Positions 1-7,080 of a stretch of DNA of 17,969 bases are shown here, one piece after another. Under the pieces are notes generated by a model. That model was not told where the DNA came from. It ran no database searches and was given only the letters and a program-made list of their open reading frames with translations. The stretch comes from an uncultured Eubacterium sp. (GTDB lineage: Bacteria; Bacillota; Clostridia; Lachnospirales; Lachnospiraceae): contig CAJTRZ010000015.1 in NCBI GenBank assembly GCA_910578975.1, positions 1 to 17,969 on the forward strand, written 5' to 3'. A program made the translations under genes and the position numbers. How positions within the stretch are numbered: the stretch's first letter is position 1; the number at the start of each line of letters is the position of its first letter.

Positions 1-402
1 CTTTATTTTTTTTATATAATTATTAAGAGTATTTTTAGATATAAAAACCCTGTCCATAATATCATTTAATGAGATATAATCATCTGATTCCAATAATAAA
101 TTAAGTATATATCGAATTCGGTCTTTAGATGTTTCCAGTTCCATGTTGCTTTTATTTTTGTTTTCCAAATCTTCCAAGAATTGTTCAAACAATGTCTCTT
201 CTGTTATTTTTAAATAATATCCATATTTTCTTTTTAATTTAATAACTGCTCCATTTTCTGACAGTACGAAATTGATTTCCTGAATATCATTTCTTATTGT
301 TCTGTCTGTCACACAAAATCTGGATGCAAGCCTTTCAGAAGAAATATAATCATGCTTTCTAATATAATGAAATATTTCATTTAACCTCCCGTATTGAAAC
401 AT
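1..402 (-). CDS. PTS-regulated transcriptional regulator (BglG/MtlR/ManR type), N-terminal part, cut by window edge
   Basis: This reading frame is open for 134 codons from an ATG at 402 to the window edge. An AGGAGG ribosome binding site lies 8 bases before the start. The protein begins MFQYGRLNEIFHYIRKHDYI and has an HTH_11-like winged helix at about residues 5-60, including the recognition-helix stretch VTDRTIRNDIQEI. A second helical segment near residues 100-134 (SLNDIMDRVFISKNTLNNYI) looks like the Mga-type second HTH. This two-HTH start is typical of large regulators that continue with PRD domains and EIIB/EIIA-like domains, whose activity PTS phosphorylation controls; those later domains lie outside the window. 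It diverges from the PTS operon, so it is probably the activator of that operon and the protein that binds the three inverted repeats between them. E. coli uses a GntR repressor (MngR) for the comparable system, so the regulation would differ. The family call is firm; the ligand is unknown. Confidence 0.82.
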   Translation of the reverse strand, partial: MFQYGRLNEIFHYIRKHDYISSERLASRFCVTDRTIRNDIQEINFVLSENGAVIKLKRKYGYYLKITEETLFEQFLEDLENKNKSNMELETSKDRIRYILNLLLESDDYISLNDIMDRVFISKNTLNNYIKKIK

Positions 403-513
403 CACTTAGCCTCCTTACAATATTTCTTTATTCTGTCTAATTAACATTTTCTATTTCGTTTATTTCTATTCTTTCTTTAATGTATTTTTCAAAGAAATTT
501 ACAATCATAGTAT

Positions 514-533
514 TTTCCAAAAAAAAATGGAAA
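514..533. promoter_or_regulatory. Inverted-repeat operator 1 (distal) of the PTS operon
   Basis: TTTCCA and TGGAAA are separated by eight A residues. This is the first of three sites with the same arms and the same 8-base spacer. Its centre is about 142 bp before the predicted transcription start. Confidence 0.7.
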
Positions 534-557
534 CAACTTGTTATAGAACTATTTATT

Positions 558-577
558 TTTCCACTTCTTTTTGGAAA
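558..577. promoter_or_regulatory. Inverted-repeat operator 2 (middle) of the PTS operon
   Basis: TTTCCA-N8-TGGAAA again. The spacer sequence is unrelated to those of the other two sites, so the arms are what is conserved. Its centre is 44 bp from site 1 and 43 bp from site 3. Confidence 0.72.
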
Positions 578-600
578 TATGACGATAATCATTATTATTT

Positions 601-620
601 TTTCCATATTTAGATGGAAA
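601..620. promoter_or_regulatory. Inverted-repeat operator 3 (proximal) of the PTS operon
   Basis: TTTCCA-N8-TGGAAA. It ends 9 bp upstream of the predicted -35 element, with its centre near -54. That position suits an activator touching RNA polymerase, which agrees with a divergent activator-type regulator. Confidence 0.72.
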
Positions 621-629
621 TTGCATGAA

Positions 630-658
630 TTGAATTTTATTTTTTTTCAAAATATACT
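630..658 (+). promoter_or_regulatory. Sigma-A-type promoter of the PTS/mannosidase operon
   Basis: TTGAAT at 630-635 and TATACT at 653-658 are separated by 17 bp. Transcription would start near 665, leaving a leader of about 54 bases before the EIIA start. The -35 is imperfect, as expected for a promoter that needs an activator. Confidence 0.6.
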
Positions 659-677
659 TAACACATAAACAAAACAC

Positions 678-693
678 TGTTTTATAGAAAACA
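678..693. promoter_or_regulatory. Small inverted repeat in the leader of the PTS operon
   Basis: TGTTTT and AAAACA are separated by ATAG and sit just after the predicted transcription start. This is a possible repressor site. It does not match the usual CcpA cre consensus with a central CG, so no protein is assigned. Confidence 0.3.
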
Positions 694-718
694 CAAAATC
701 AAACAAGGAGGTTAAGAA

Positions 719-1174
719 TTGTTTAAAGAAGAATATATATTTTTTGATGTTAATGCAAACACTAAAACAGAAGTTTTAGAATTTATTAGTGAGCAGGCAC
801 TTGCACTTGGTCTGACTGATAACAAAAACGAACTTCTTAAAGATTTCATAAAAAGAGAGGAAGAGTTTTCTACAGGTCTTCAGGACGGATTTGCAATTCC
901 CCATGCAAAATCTTCCCACGCAAAAGAAATAGCAATTATTTATGTAAATTGTAAAAATCAAATCAAAGAATGGGAAACGCTGGATGACTCATTTGTAACA
1001 AATTTATTTGCATTAATAGTTCCAAAACAAAATGCTGGCAATGAACATTTAATGATGATTGCAAAATTAGCAACAAATTTATTGGAGGATGAATTTAAAA
1101 ACAAAGTAAAATCATCTAATAATAAATCTGAACTGTCAGAATATATATTAAAAATTATGAAGGAGGATAACTAA
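719..1174 (+). CDS. PTS fructose/mannitol-family EIIA component
   Basis: This 151-residue protein is the phosphoryl carrier that takes phosphate from HPr and passes it to EIIB in the cytoplasm. It is a single PTS_EIIA_2 domain. The segment GLQDGFAIPHAKSSHAKE contains the phospho-acceptor histidine at residue 62, which matches the family (GxAxPH followed by a basic residue). The start is TTG at 719, chosen because a perfect AAGGAGG at 705-711 lies 7 bases before it and no in-frame ATG lies nearby. It is the first gene of the operon, and EIIB begins one base after its stop codon, so the two are probably translationally coupled. In E. coli MngA the A, B and C domains are one polypeptide; here they are three separate genes. 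The domain assignment is firm; substrate specificity cannot be read from EIIA. Confidence 0.9.
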   Translation: MFKEEYIFFDVNANTKTEVLEFISEQALALGLTDNKNELLKDFIKREEEFSTGLQDGFAIPHAKSSHAKEIAIIYVNCKNQIKEWETLDDSFVTNLFALIVPKQNAGNEHLMMIAKLATNLLEDEFKNKVKSSNNKSELSEYILKIMKEDN

Positions 1175-1175
1175 T

Positions 1176-1487
1176 ATGAAAATTGTAGGCGTTTCTGCTT
1201 GTCCTGCCGGACTGGCACACACACCAATGGCAGCAAAGGCTTTAGAAAAAGCTGGAAAAGACTTAGGTTATGACATTAAAATTGAACAACAAGGCAGCAT
1301 GGGACAAATCAATACGATTACTCCTAAAGAAGCCGAGGCTGCAGATTTGGTTATTATAGCATCAGATCAAAAGATTACTGACATGGAACGTTTTTCAGGA
1401 AAAAAAGTAATTCGTGTGGATATTAATATCTGCATCAAGGCGCCTGAAGCAGTTATTAAAAAGTGCGTTTCTGCAGTAAATAAATAG
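1176..1487 (+). CDS. PTS fructose-family EIIB component
   Basis: This 103-residue EIIB protein receives phosphate from EIIA on a cysteine and transfers it to the sugar during transport through EIIC. The N-terminal segment KIVGVSACPAGLAHTPMAAKAL is the fructose-type phosphorylation loop with the active cysteine at residue 9. The common form of this loop is ACPTGIAHTYMA, so the A and P substitutions are mild. The rest (QQGSMGQINTIT, ADLVIIASDQKI) follows the Rossmann-like EIIB fold, and the length is normal for a stand-alone EIIB. AGGAGG ends 9 bases before the ATG, inside the end of the EIIA gene. EIIC follows after 61 bases. Confidence 0.92.
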   Translation: MKIVGVSACPAGLAHTPMAAKALEKAGKDLGYDIKIEQQGSMGQINTITPKEAEAADLVIIASDQKITDMERFSGKKVIRVDINICIKAPEAVIKKCVSAVNK

Positions 1488-1548
1488 TAACGAAAACAAA
1501 TACAGATACAAATTATAAAAAATAATTAACAAAAGGAGATATGAAAAC

Positions 1549-2658
1549 ATGAAAAATTTTTTTAAAGAAGCAAAAGGTCATTTGATGACTGGTATCGGCT
1601 ATATGCTTCCTCTTATTATTGGAGCATCCTTAGTTGTTGCCATTCCTAAAATTATAGCTTTATTTATGGGTATCACTTCTTTAGACCCCTATGCAGACGG
1701 AACCGGGTTTTTACACATTTTAAAATTAATTGAAAATGTAGGTTGGACAGGTATCGGACTTATTAATACAGTATTGGCAGGCTTTATCGCATACAGTATT
1801 GCTGACAAACCAGCAATCGGTGCCGGTCTTATCGGTGGTGCTCTAGCCTCCAACACTCAGGCTGGATTCCTAGGTGCTGTTATCGCTGCTTTTATTGCCG
1901 GCTATACCGTAAAATGGGCAAAGAAACATATTCGTCTTCCGGAATCTATGCAGACAATGATGCCGCTTGTTATTTTACCATTTCTTGCTACTGGTATTGT
2001 AGCGATTATAATGGGAGCCATTCTTGCCGACCCGCTTGCTGCAATTAATAACTGGCTGGTCGACTGGCTGAGCGCAATGAGTAAAAGCGGCACTTCCCAG
2101 TTAATTATGGCTCTTACTTTAGGTGCCATGATTGCATCTGATATGGGAGGACCAATCAATAAATCAGCATGGATGGCAGGTAATGTGTTATTAGCAGAAG
2201 GTATTTATCAGCCTAATGTCTTTATCAACTGTGCAATTTGTATTCCACCTTTAGCTTACGCAATTGCTACTGTTATTAGAAAAAAGAGATTTTCTGCATC
2301 CTTTAGAGAAACAGGTAAAGGTAACTGGGTAATGGGATTTATCGGTATTACAGAAGGAGCAATTCCTTTTACCTTAGTGAAACCTCAGGTATTAATTCCA
2401 ATTAATATGCTGGGTGGTGCTATCGGTACAGCAGTTACCTGCTTACTCGGTGCAAAAGGTGAGATTCCTCCTGTTGGAGGTATCTATGGTTTCGTCTCCG
2501 TCACAAATGGATGGGCTTATCTTATCGGTATTTTGGTAGGCGCTATTATAATCGCAGTACTTGCAACAATCTTTGTTGACTTTAATCAAAATACAGATAA
2601 TGTTTCTGAAGATGTTGATATTAACGAAATTGAACTTTCTTTTGAAGATGTTGAATAA
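1549..2658 (+). CDS. PTS fructose-family EIIC membrane permease
   Basis: This 369-residue integral membrane protein is the sugar-translocating unit of the PTS. It has many hydrophobic segments, starting at about residues 15-38 (GYMLPLIIGASLVVAIPKII), and the hallmark segments SDMGGPINKSAW near residue 200 and GITEGAIPF near residue 265, where the sugar-binding glutamate of fructose-type EIIC is expected. The C-terminal 25 residues are acidic and cytoplasmic. An AAAAGGAG motif lies about 10 bases before the ATG. A three-codon ATG AAA ACA TGA minicistron at 1541-1552 overlaps the start, probably by chance. The next gene codes for a GH38 alpha-mannosidase, so the transported sugar is probably a mannoside, as for E. 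coli MngA. Fructose or mannose itself remains possible from the sequence alone. Confidence 0.9.
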   Translation: MKNFFKEAKGHLMTGIGYMLPLIIGASLVVAIPKIIALFMGITSLDPYADGTGFLHILKLIENVGWTGIGLINTVLAGFIAYSIADKPAIGAGLIGGALASNTQAGFLGAVIAAFIAGYTVKWAKKHIRLPESMQTMMPLVILPFLATGIVAIIMGAILADPLAAINNWLVDWLSAMSKSGTSQLIMALTLGAMIASDMGGPINKSAWMAGNVLLAEGIYQPNVFINCAICIPPLAYAIATVIRKKRFSASFRETGKGNWVMGFIGITEGAIPFTLVKPQVLIPINMLGGAIGTAVTCLLGAKGEIPPVGGIYGFVSVTNGWAYLIGILVGAIIIAVLATIFVDFNQNTDNVSEDVDINEIELSFEDVE

Positions 2659-2690
2659 AAAATCAAATAACCCAAAACTTTAAGAGACAT

Positions 2691-2717
2691 GGGCAGAGGC
2701 TTGATTTGCCTCTGCCC
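2691..2717 (+). terminator. Perfect 10-bp hairpin between EIIC and mannosidase genes (attenuator or RNA-stability element)
   Basis: GGGCAGAGGC and GCCTCTGCCC pair perfectly around a 7-base loop. It lies 32 bases after the EIIC stop. No clear U-run follows (TGCTTAATTC), so it may partly terminate transcription or protect the 3' end of the upstream mRNA rather than fully terminate. Confidence 0.55.
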
Positions 2718-2730
2718 TGCTTAATTCAGC

Positions 2731-2758
2731 ATAAGCGATAAAAACTTATATCGCTTAT
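2731..2758 (+). repeat. Second inverted repeat just before the mannosidase ribosome binding site
   Basis: ATAAGCGATA and TATCGCTTAT form a perfect 10-bp stem with an 8-base loop. It lies 9 bases before AAGGAGGA at 2768-2775. It may set the 5' boundary of a processed transcript, or be a DNA operator. Confidence 0.5.
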
Positions 2759-2781
2759 ATAAAATATAAGGAGGATTTCCC

Positions 2782-5493
2782 ATGAAACATAAAATACATG
2801 TTGTACCCCACTCACACTGGGATAGAGAATGGTACTTTACTACATCCCGTTCAAAAATATATTTGATGAAAGACTTAAAAGATGTTTTAGACACGTTGGA
2901 AAATGATAAAGAATTTAAATATTTTATGCTGGATGCACAAGCATCCCTTTTAGATGATTATATCAGATGGATGCCTGATGATAAGGAGCGTATCACAAAA
3001 CTTGTAAAGGACAAGAGATTGATTATTGGTCCATGGTATACACAAAGTGATCAGTTAGTTATTTCCGGTGAAAGTATTGTGCGAAATATGTACTACGGTA
3101 TGAAACGATGTGAAGAATTTGGCGGCTATATGAATGTAGGATATGTTCCCGATTCTTTTGGTCAGTCCGGAAATATGCCACAAATCTATAAACAATTCGG
3201 TATTAATGACACTTTATTCTGGCGTGGTGTAAGCGATGATATGGTAAAACATACTGATTTTAACTGGAGAGGCAATGACGGAAGCATTATCTTTACTACC
3301 CAGATCCCATTTGGGTACTATATTGGCGGCAACATTCCTGAAGATAATAAAAAAAGCGATATATTCTGGAAGAAAGAATGTTTTGAAAAAGCTGGTAAAG
3401 GAAGCTCTACAAAACATATCTATTTTCCAAATGGTTTTGATCAGGCTCCTATCCGTACAAACCTTCCGAAAATTATTGATGAAAGAAACAAAAAAGACAC
3501 TGAGAATGAATATGTCATCAGCAGTATTGAAGATTATATTAGAGATGTAAAAAGTGAAAATCCAACATTGGAAGAGGTCCAGGGAGAATTAGTAATTGCC
3601 AAACATATGAGAATACACAAATCAATATTCTCCTCACGTTCAGATTTAAAAGTTTTGAATACACAGGTTCAAAACTATGTTACAAACGTAATGGAGCCTT
3701 TACTAACTCTGTCTTACAAATTAGGGAATACTTATCCCCACAAAATTGTGGAGGAAGTGTGGAAACTATTATTTGAAAATGCAGCTCATGACTCCATTGG
3801 TTCCTGTATTTCGGACACTGCAAATGAAGATGTTTACATGCGTTACAAGCAGGCAAGAGATATCGCTGTTAATATCGTGGAACTTCATTCAAGACTGATT
3901 GCTACAAGTATTAAGAATAATGCTGACATGACAATGACCTTGATAAATACCCTGCCTCAAAAACGTAAAGATACAATCCTTATAAAGACATATATTCCAG
4001 GTGGTAATTTTGCAATTCTGGATGATAAGGGAAATAAAATTAATTATACCATCATTTCATCAAGAGACCTGACAGATTATGTTCTATCGCAGACAATTAA
4101 ACTTGATCCGTCAAGAGAATTCTATATTCCTGAGCATGTGTTAGAAGCTGTTTTAGCAATAAAAACAGAAGATGTTCCTGCACTTGGATATGTGCAGTAT
4201 TCCATTGATATAAATGATAACAGCACTGTTCCAATGAAAAAGAATAATACACTGGAAAATGAGTTTTATTCTATTACTATTGCCGAAAATGGTTCACTAA
4301 CGATTTTGGACAAAGAAAATAATAAAACCTACAATAATCAGGGTATACTTGTGGAAAACGGAGATGATGGTGACAGTTTTAATTACTCTCCGCCAAGAAA
4401 GGATATGGAAATTTTCTCTACAGATTCCAAATTTGAATTTGAAATTGATGGAAATAATATATATAGCAAAGCCCAAATACACTATACAATGATTATTCCA
4501 AAAGACTTGGAAGAACGTGCTAAACATTTAACTTCTACTACTCTGCCCATCACTTTAGAAGTTGGTTTAAGAAAAGGGTCAAAGATTATTGATTTCAATG
4601 TTCATGTAGACAATAATGGATTATCTCATCGTCTGTGTGTTATTTTTGATAGCCAGATTACAAGTAAATTTAATTATGCCGACCAACAGTTTGGTTTGAT
4701 TAAACGTCCAAACTATTACGAAAAAGAGATGAATCTATATTTAGAAGGTATAAAAAAACCAAAAGAAGAAAAATCCGGAATTCAGGAACTTGCCAATTGG
4801 GCAAACGACCAATCATCCTGGCAGGAACCACCTATATCCATTGAGCCTACACAATCCTACGTTTCATTGACTGATGGCAACACTGGAATTGCAGTGATTC
4901 CACAGGGAGTAAGAGAATATGAAATTTTAGATGACAGGAAAGTTCGTCTAACCTTATTCCGCACTTACGGATTTATGGGAAAAGAAAACCTTATTTACCG
5001 TCCGGGTAGAGCAAGCGGTGAAAAAATCATTGAAACACCTGATGCGCAGTTACTAAAAGAAATGGACTTTTCCTTTGGATTTATGACATATAATTCTGAC
5101 ATAAATAATTCTAATGTGGACACTCTGGCAAAAGCCTATAATACACCAATTGAAGTATACACTTATGCAGAATTTTTAAACGGAAGACTTATTTTCTCCC
5201 AGAAAGAAATTGAAGGCACGCAGCCATTCAGAATCTCTCTTTTTGAAACAGAAAATAATCTTGTTGTTTCTGCAATTAAAAAGGCGGAAGACAATGAAGG
5301 TTTCATTATACGTTTATTTAATGGAAAAAACCATAAGAATGTCAGTGACACAATTAAATTCAACTTTAATATTTCTGAGGCTTATTATACGAACTTAAAA
5401 GAAGAAAAAACAGAATCCATTGAGATTAATAACAATACTATAAAAGTAAAGGAGCTGTCGCACTGTAAGTTTGCGACAATTTATGTAAGATAA
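2782..5493 (+). CDS. mngB: GH38 alpha-mannosidase, MngB-like (mannosylglycerate hydrolase type)
   Basis: This 903-residue cytoplasmic glycoside hydrolase of family 38 hydrolyses alpha-mannosides with retention and needs a divalent metal. The N-terminal catalytic domain begins VVPHSHWDREWYFTT. The metal ligands predicted from the family are H12, D14, D124 (also the nucleophile, in GYVPDSFGQSGNMPQ) and H336 (in NAAHDSIGS). The middle helical domain and the C-terminal beta-sandwich domains fill the rest. The length is close to E. coli MngB, which I recall as about 877 residues, and the N-terminal half resembles MngB closely. The start has AAGGAGGA 6 bases upstream. Clustering with a fructose-family PTS supports cleavage of 6-phospho-mannosylglycerate to mannose-6-phosphate and glycerate. 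The alternative is a host N-glycan mannosidase such as streptococcal GH38, but those usually lie beside GH125 or other glycosidases. The substrate call is inference. Confidence 0.85.
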   Translation: MKHKIHVVPHSHWDREWYFTTSRSKIYLMKDLKDVLDTLENDKEFKYFMLDAQASLLDDYIRWMPDDKERITKLVKDKRLIIGPWYTQSDQLVISGESIVRNMYYGMKRCEEFGGYMNVGYVPDSFGQSGNMPQIYKQFGINDTLFWRGVSDDMVKHTDFNWRGNDGSIIFTTQIPFGYYIGGNIPEDNKKSDIFWKKECFEKAGKGSSTKHIYFPNGFDQAPIRTNLPKIIDERNKKDTENEYVISSIEDYIRDVKSENPTLEEVQGELVIAKHMRIHKSIFSSRSDLKVLNTQVQNYVTNVMEPLLTLSYKLGNTYPHKIVEEVWKLLFENAAHDSIGSCISDTANEDVYMRYKQARDIAVNIVELHSRLIATSIKNNADMTMTLINTLPQKRKDTILIKTYIPGGNFAILDDKGNKINYTIISSRDLTDYVLSQTIKLDPSREFYIPEHVLEAVLAIKTEDVPALGYVQYSIDINDNSTVPMKKNNTLENEFYSITIAENGSLTILDKENNKTYNNQGILVENGDDGDSFNYSPPRKDMEIFSTDSKFEFEIDGNNIYSKAQIHYTMIIPKDLEERAKHLTSTTLPITLEVGLRKGSKIIDFNVHVDNNGLSHRLCVIFDSQITSKFNYADQQFGLIKRPNYYEKEMNLYLEGIKKPKEEKSGIQELANWANDQSSWQEPPISIEPTQSYVSLTDGNTGIAVIPQGVREYEILDDRKVRLTLFRTYGFMGKENLIYRPGRASGEKIIETPDAQLLKEMDFSFGFMTYNSDINNSNVDTLAKAYNTPIEVYTYAEFLNGRLIFSQKEIEGTQPFRISLFETENNLVVSAIKKAEDNEGFIIRLFNGKNHKNVSDTIKFNFNISEAYYTNLKEEKTESIEINNNTIKVKELSHCKFATIYVR

Positions 5494-6383
5494 TGAAATA
5501 CGCTATTGCTATTGATATCGGTGGCACAAATACCCGTGTCGCCTTGGTAGACGAAAAATTAAATATAGTTGACAGACATCAATTTGCCACAGATTCATCC
5601 AATCCTGAAGTTACTTTAGGAAAAATTAATGATATTATTAAAAAGTACGATTATAATATTGCAGGCGCAGGCATGTCATGCCCGGGACCTCTTGACCTGA
5701 TAAATGGCAAGATACTGACTCCTCCAAACTTAAATGGTAAATGGCATAACCTGTCCGTTGCAAAAGAACTCAGTAAAATGGCAGGTATTCCAGTATACCT
5801 TGACAACGATGCAAACCTTGCCGCTCTTGCTGAAGCAGTACTTGGAGAAGGAAAAGATTATCGCTTTGTTCAGTTTCTAACAGTATCTACAGGTCTTGGT
5901 TCTGGATTTGTTATTGACAAACAAATTTATCTTGGGGCTCACGGTTATGCCAATGAAGTAGCCAACTGTATTATGATACAGGATGGTCCTTCCCACGGTT
6001 CTATTATCCCTGGCGGTATCGAAGCCATCAGCAGCGGAACCGCTATCACAACCCGTGCATTGAATGCAGGACTTGATGTAAAACATGCAGGTGAAGTTAA
6101 TGTTCTTGCAGTCTCAGGTAATCAAACAGCAAAAATCATTATGGATGATGCCAAAAATTATCTTGCCAATTTCATTGCATTTATATATGCTTTTGCAGAT
6201 CCCGAAATTGTTATCTTAGGCGGTTCTGTTGCTCTTAAAATTGATGGATTTGTAGAAGATGTGGAAGCCCTTGTAAAAAGCAAAGTGTATGACAATGTAA
6301 AACCGTTTATAAAAGTACGAAAATCTACTTTAAACGAAGATTCAGGACTAATTGGTGCAGCATATCTTGCATTATCAAAATAG
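5493..6383 (+). CDS. ROK-family sugar kinase lacking the zinc-binding cysteine motif
   Basis: This 296-residue ROK kinase would use ATP to phosphorylate a free sugar, probably a hexose. The ATP phosphate-binding loop is IDIGGTNTRVALV (residues 7-19), and the catalytic aspartate is D106 in LDNDANLAALAE. The TVSTGLGSGFVID stretch (130-142) is the second phosphate loop. The usual ROK zinc site (GH followed by CxCGxxGCxE) is absent: the region reads NEVANCIM and then GPSHGSIIPGGIEA at residues 165-178, with no cysteine cluster, and N158 stands where the zinc-ligand histidine is expected. Its ATG overlaps the mannosidase stop codon by one base (TAATG), so the two are translationally coupled. It may phosphorylate mannose or glucose freed from an unphosphorylated substrate. 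It is not a ROK repressor, because it has no N-terminal HTH. Confidence 0.88.
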   Translation: MKYAIAIDIGGTNTRVALVDEKLNIVDRHQFATDSSNPEVTLGKINDIIKKYDYNIAGAGMSCPGPLDLINGKILTPPNLNGKWHNLSVAKELSKMAGIPVYLDNDANLAALAEAVLGEGKDYRFVQFLTVSTGLGSGFVIDKQIYLGAHGYANEVANCIMIQDGPSHGSIIPGGIEAISSGTAITTRALNAGLDVKHAGEVNVLAVSGNQTAKIIMDDAKNYLANFIAFIYAFADPEIVILGGSVALKIDGFVEDVEALVKSKVYDNVKPFIKVRKSTLNEDSGLIGAAYLALSK

Positions 6384-6436
6384 ATATTTTTTTCGCACTA
6401 CTACAATCACAAATATTAATAATTAATAAATATATA

Positions 6437-6464
6437 AAAGAGAGTCCGAAAACGGACTCTCTTT
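6437..6464. terminator. Bidirectional rho-independent terminator
   Basis: AAAGAGAGTCCG and CGGACTCTCTTT pair perfectly over 12 bp around an AAAA loop, with A- and T-rich flanks. It lies between the convergent ROK kinase gene and folA and can serve both. Confidence 0.88.
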
Positions 6465-6482
6465 CAAATTGTATCATCTGAA

Positions 6483-6974
6483 TTATTTTCTCTTATATGT
6501 TCTAAAATAATACTCTAAATCGAAATAAGTATTCTCTTCACCTTCATCAACCAGTTCCCACTCATCCTGCATTTCATCAAGATTTGGAATAAATGTATCT
6601 GCTGCATATTCATGGTCTACATATGTGATATATGCCGTATCACAATATTGAAGCATCTGTCTATAAATGCTTCCTCCACCTATGACAAATACATCTTCTG
6701 TATTATATTTCTTTGCCTCTTCCAAAGCTTCTTCTATAGAATAAACTACAGTAGCTCCATCTACTTTATAATCTTTCTCCAAAGCGATTACAATATTTAC
6801 CCGATTCTTTAATGGTCTTCCTCCCGGAAAACTCTCTAAAGTATTTTTTCCCATAATACACACTTTACCAGTAGTACTCTCCCTAAAGAATTTCATATCA
6901 TCTGGAATACTTACAAGTAAATCATTTTTGTATCCTATCGCCCAATTTTTATCAACTGCAACAATCAAATTCAT
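6483..6974 (-). CDS. folA: Dihydrofolate reductase
   Basis: This 163-residue enzyme reduces dihydrofolate to tetrahydrofolate with NADPH. It has the usual DHFR length. Family landmarks are LIVAVDKNWAIG (residues 3-14), the catalytic acid D26 in SIPDDMKFF, MGKNTLESFPGGRPLKNR for NADPH, and VFVIGGGSIYRQ near residue 96. The conserved tryptophan two residues before the substrate loop proline (Trp22 in E. coli, in the PW/LW-x-I/L-P pattern) is replaced by valine: the segment reads NDLLVSIPDDM. The start has GTGAGGT upstream. It follows thyA on the same strand after 106 bases, the usual thyA-folA pairing, which regenerates the folate that ThyA oxidises. Confidence 0.95.
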   Translation of the reverse strand: MNLIVAVDKNWAIGYKNDLLVSIPDDMKFFRESTTGKVCIMGKNTLESFPGGRPLKNRVNIVIALEKDYKVDGATVVYSIEEALEEAKKYNTEDVFVIGGGSIYRQMLQYCDTAYITYVDHEYAADTFIPNLDEMQDEWELVDEGEENTYFDLEYYFRTYKRK

Positions 6975-7080
6975 AAATCTTTTACCTCACTTCAATCTAT
7001 TTCACAAAAAAGTCTCTATACATTGACTTCATTTCTTGAGTAGCACAGACATGCTTTCACTAGCAAACTAAGCTTGTTCC

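Noticed and set aside
601..625. Possible sigma-54 promoter near TGGAAATTGCA
   Set aside because: The GG and GC elements are not 10 bp apart, and a good sigma-A promoter is present just downstream.
480..668. A 62-codon plus-strand reading frame between the regulator and EIIA
   Set aside because: It has no ribosome binding site, is made of low-complexity Phe/Ile/Lys, and spans the three operators and the promoter of the PTS operon.
2659..2781. Riboswitch or T-box in the EIIC-mannosidase gap
   Set aside because: Only two simple hairpins are present; no conserved riboswitch core or T-box sequence is visible.
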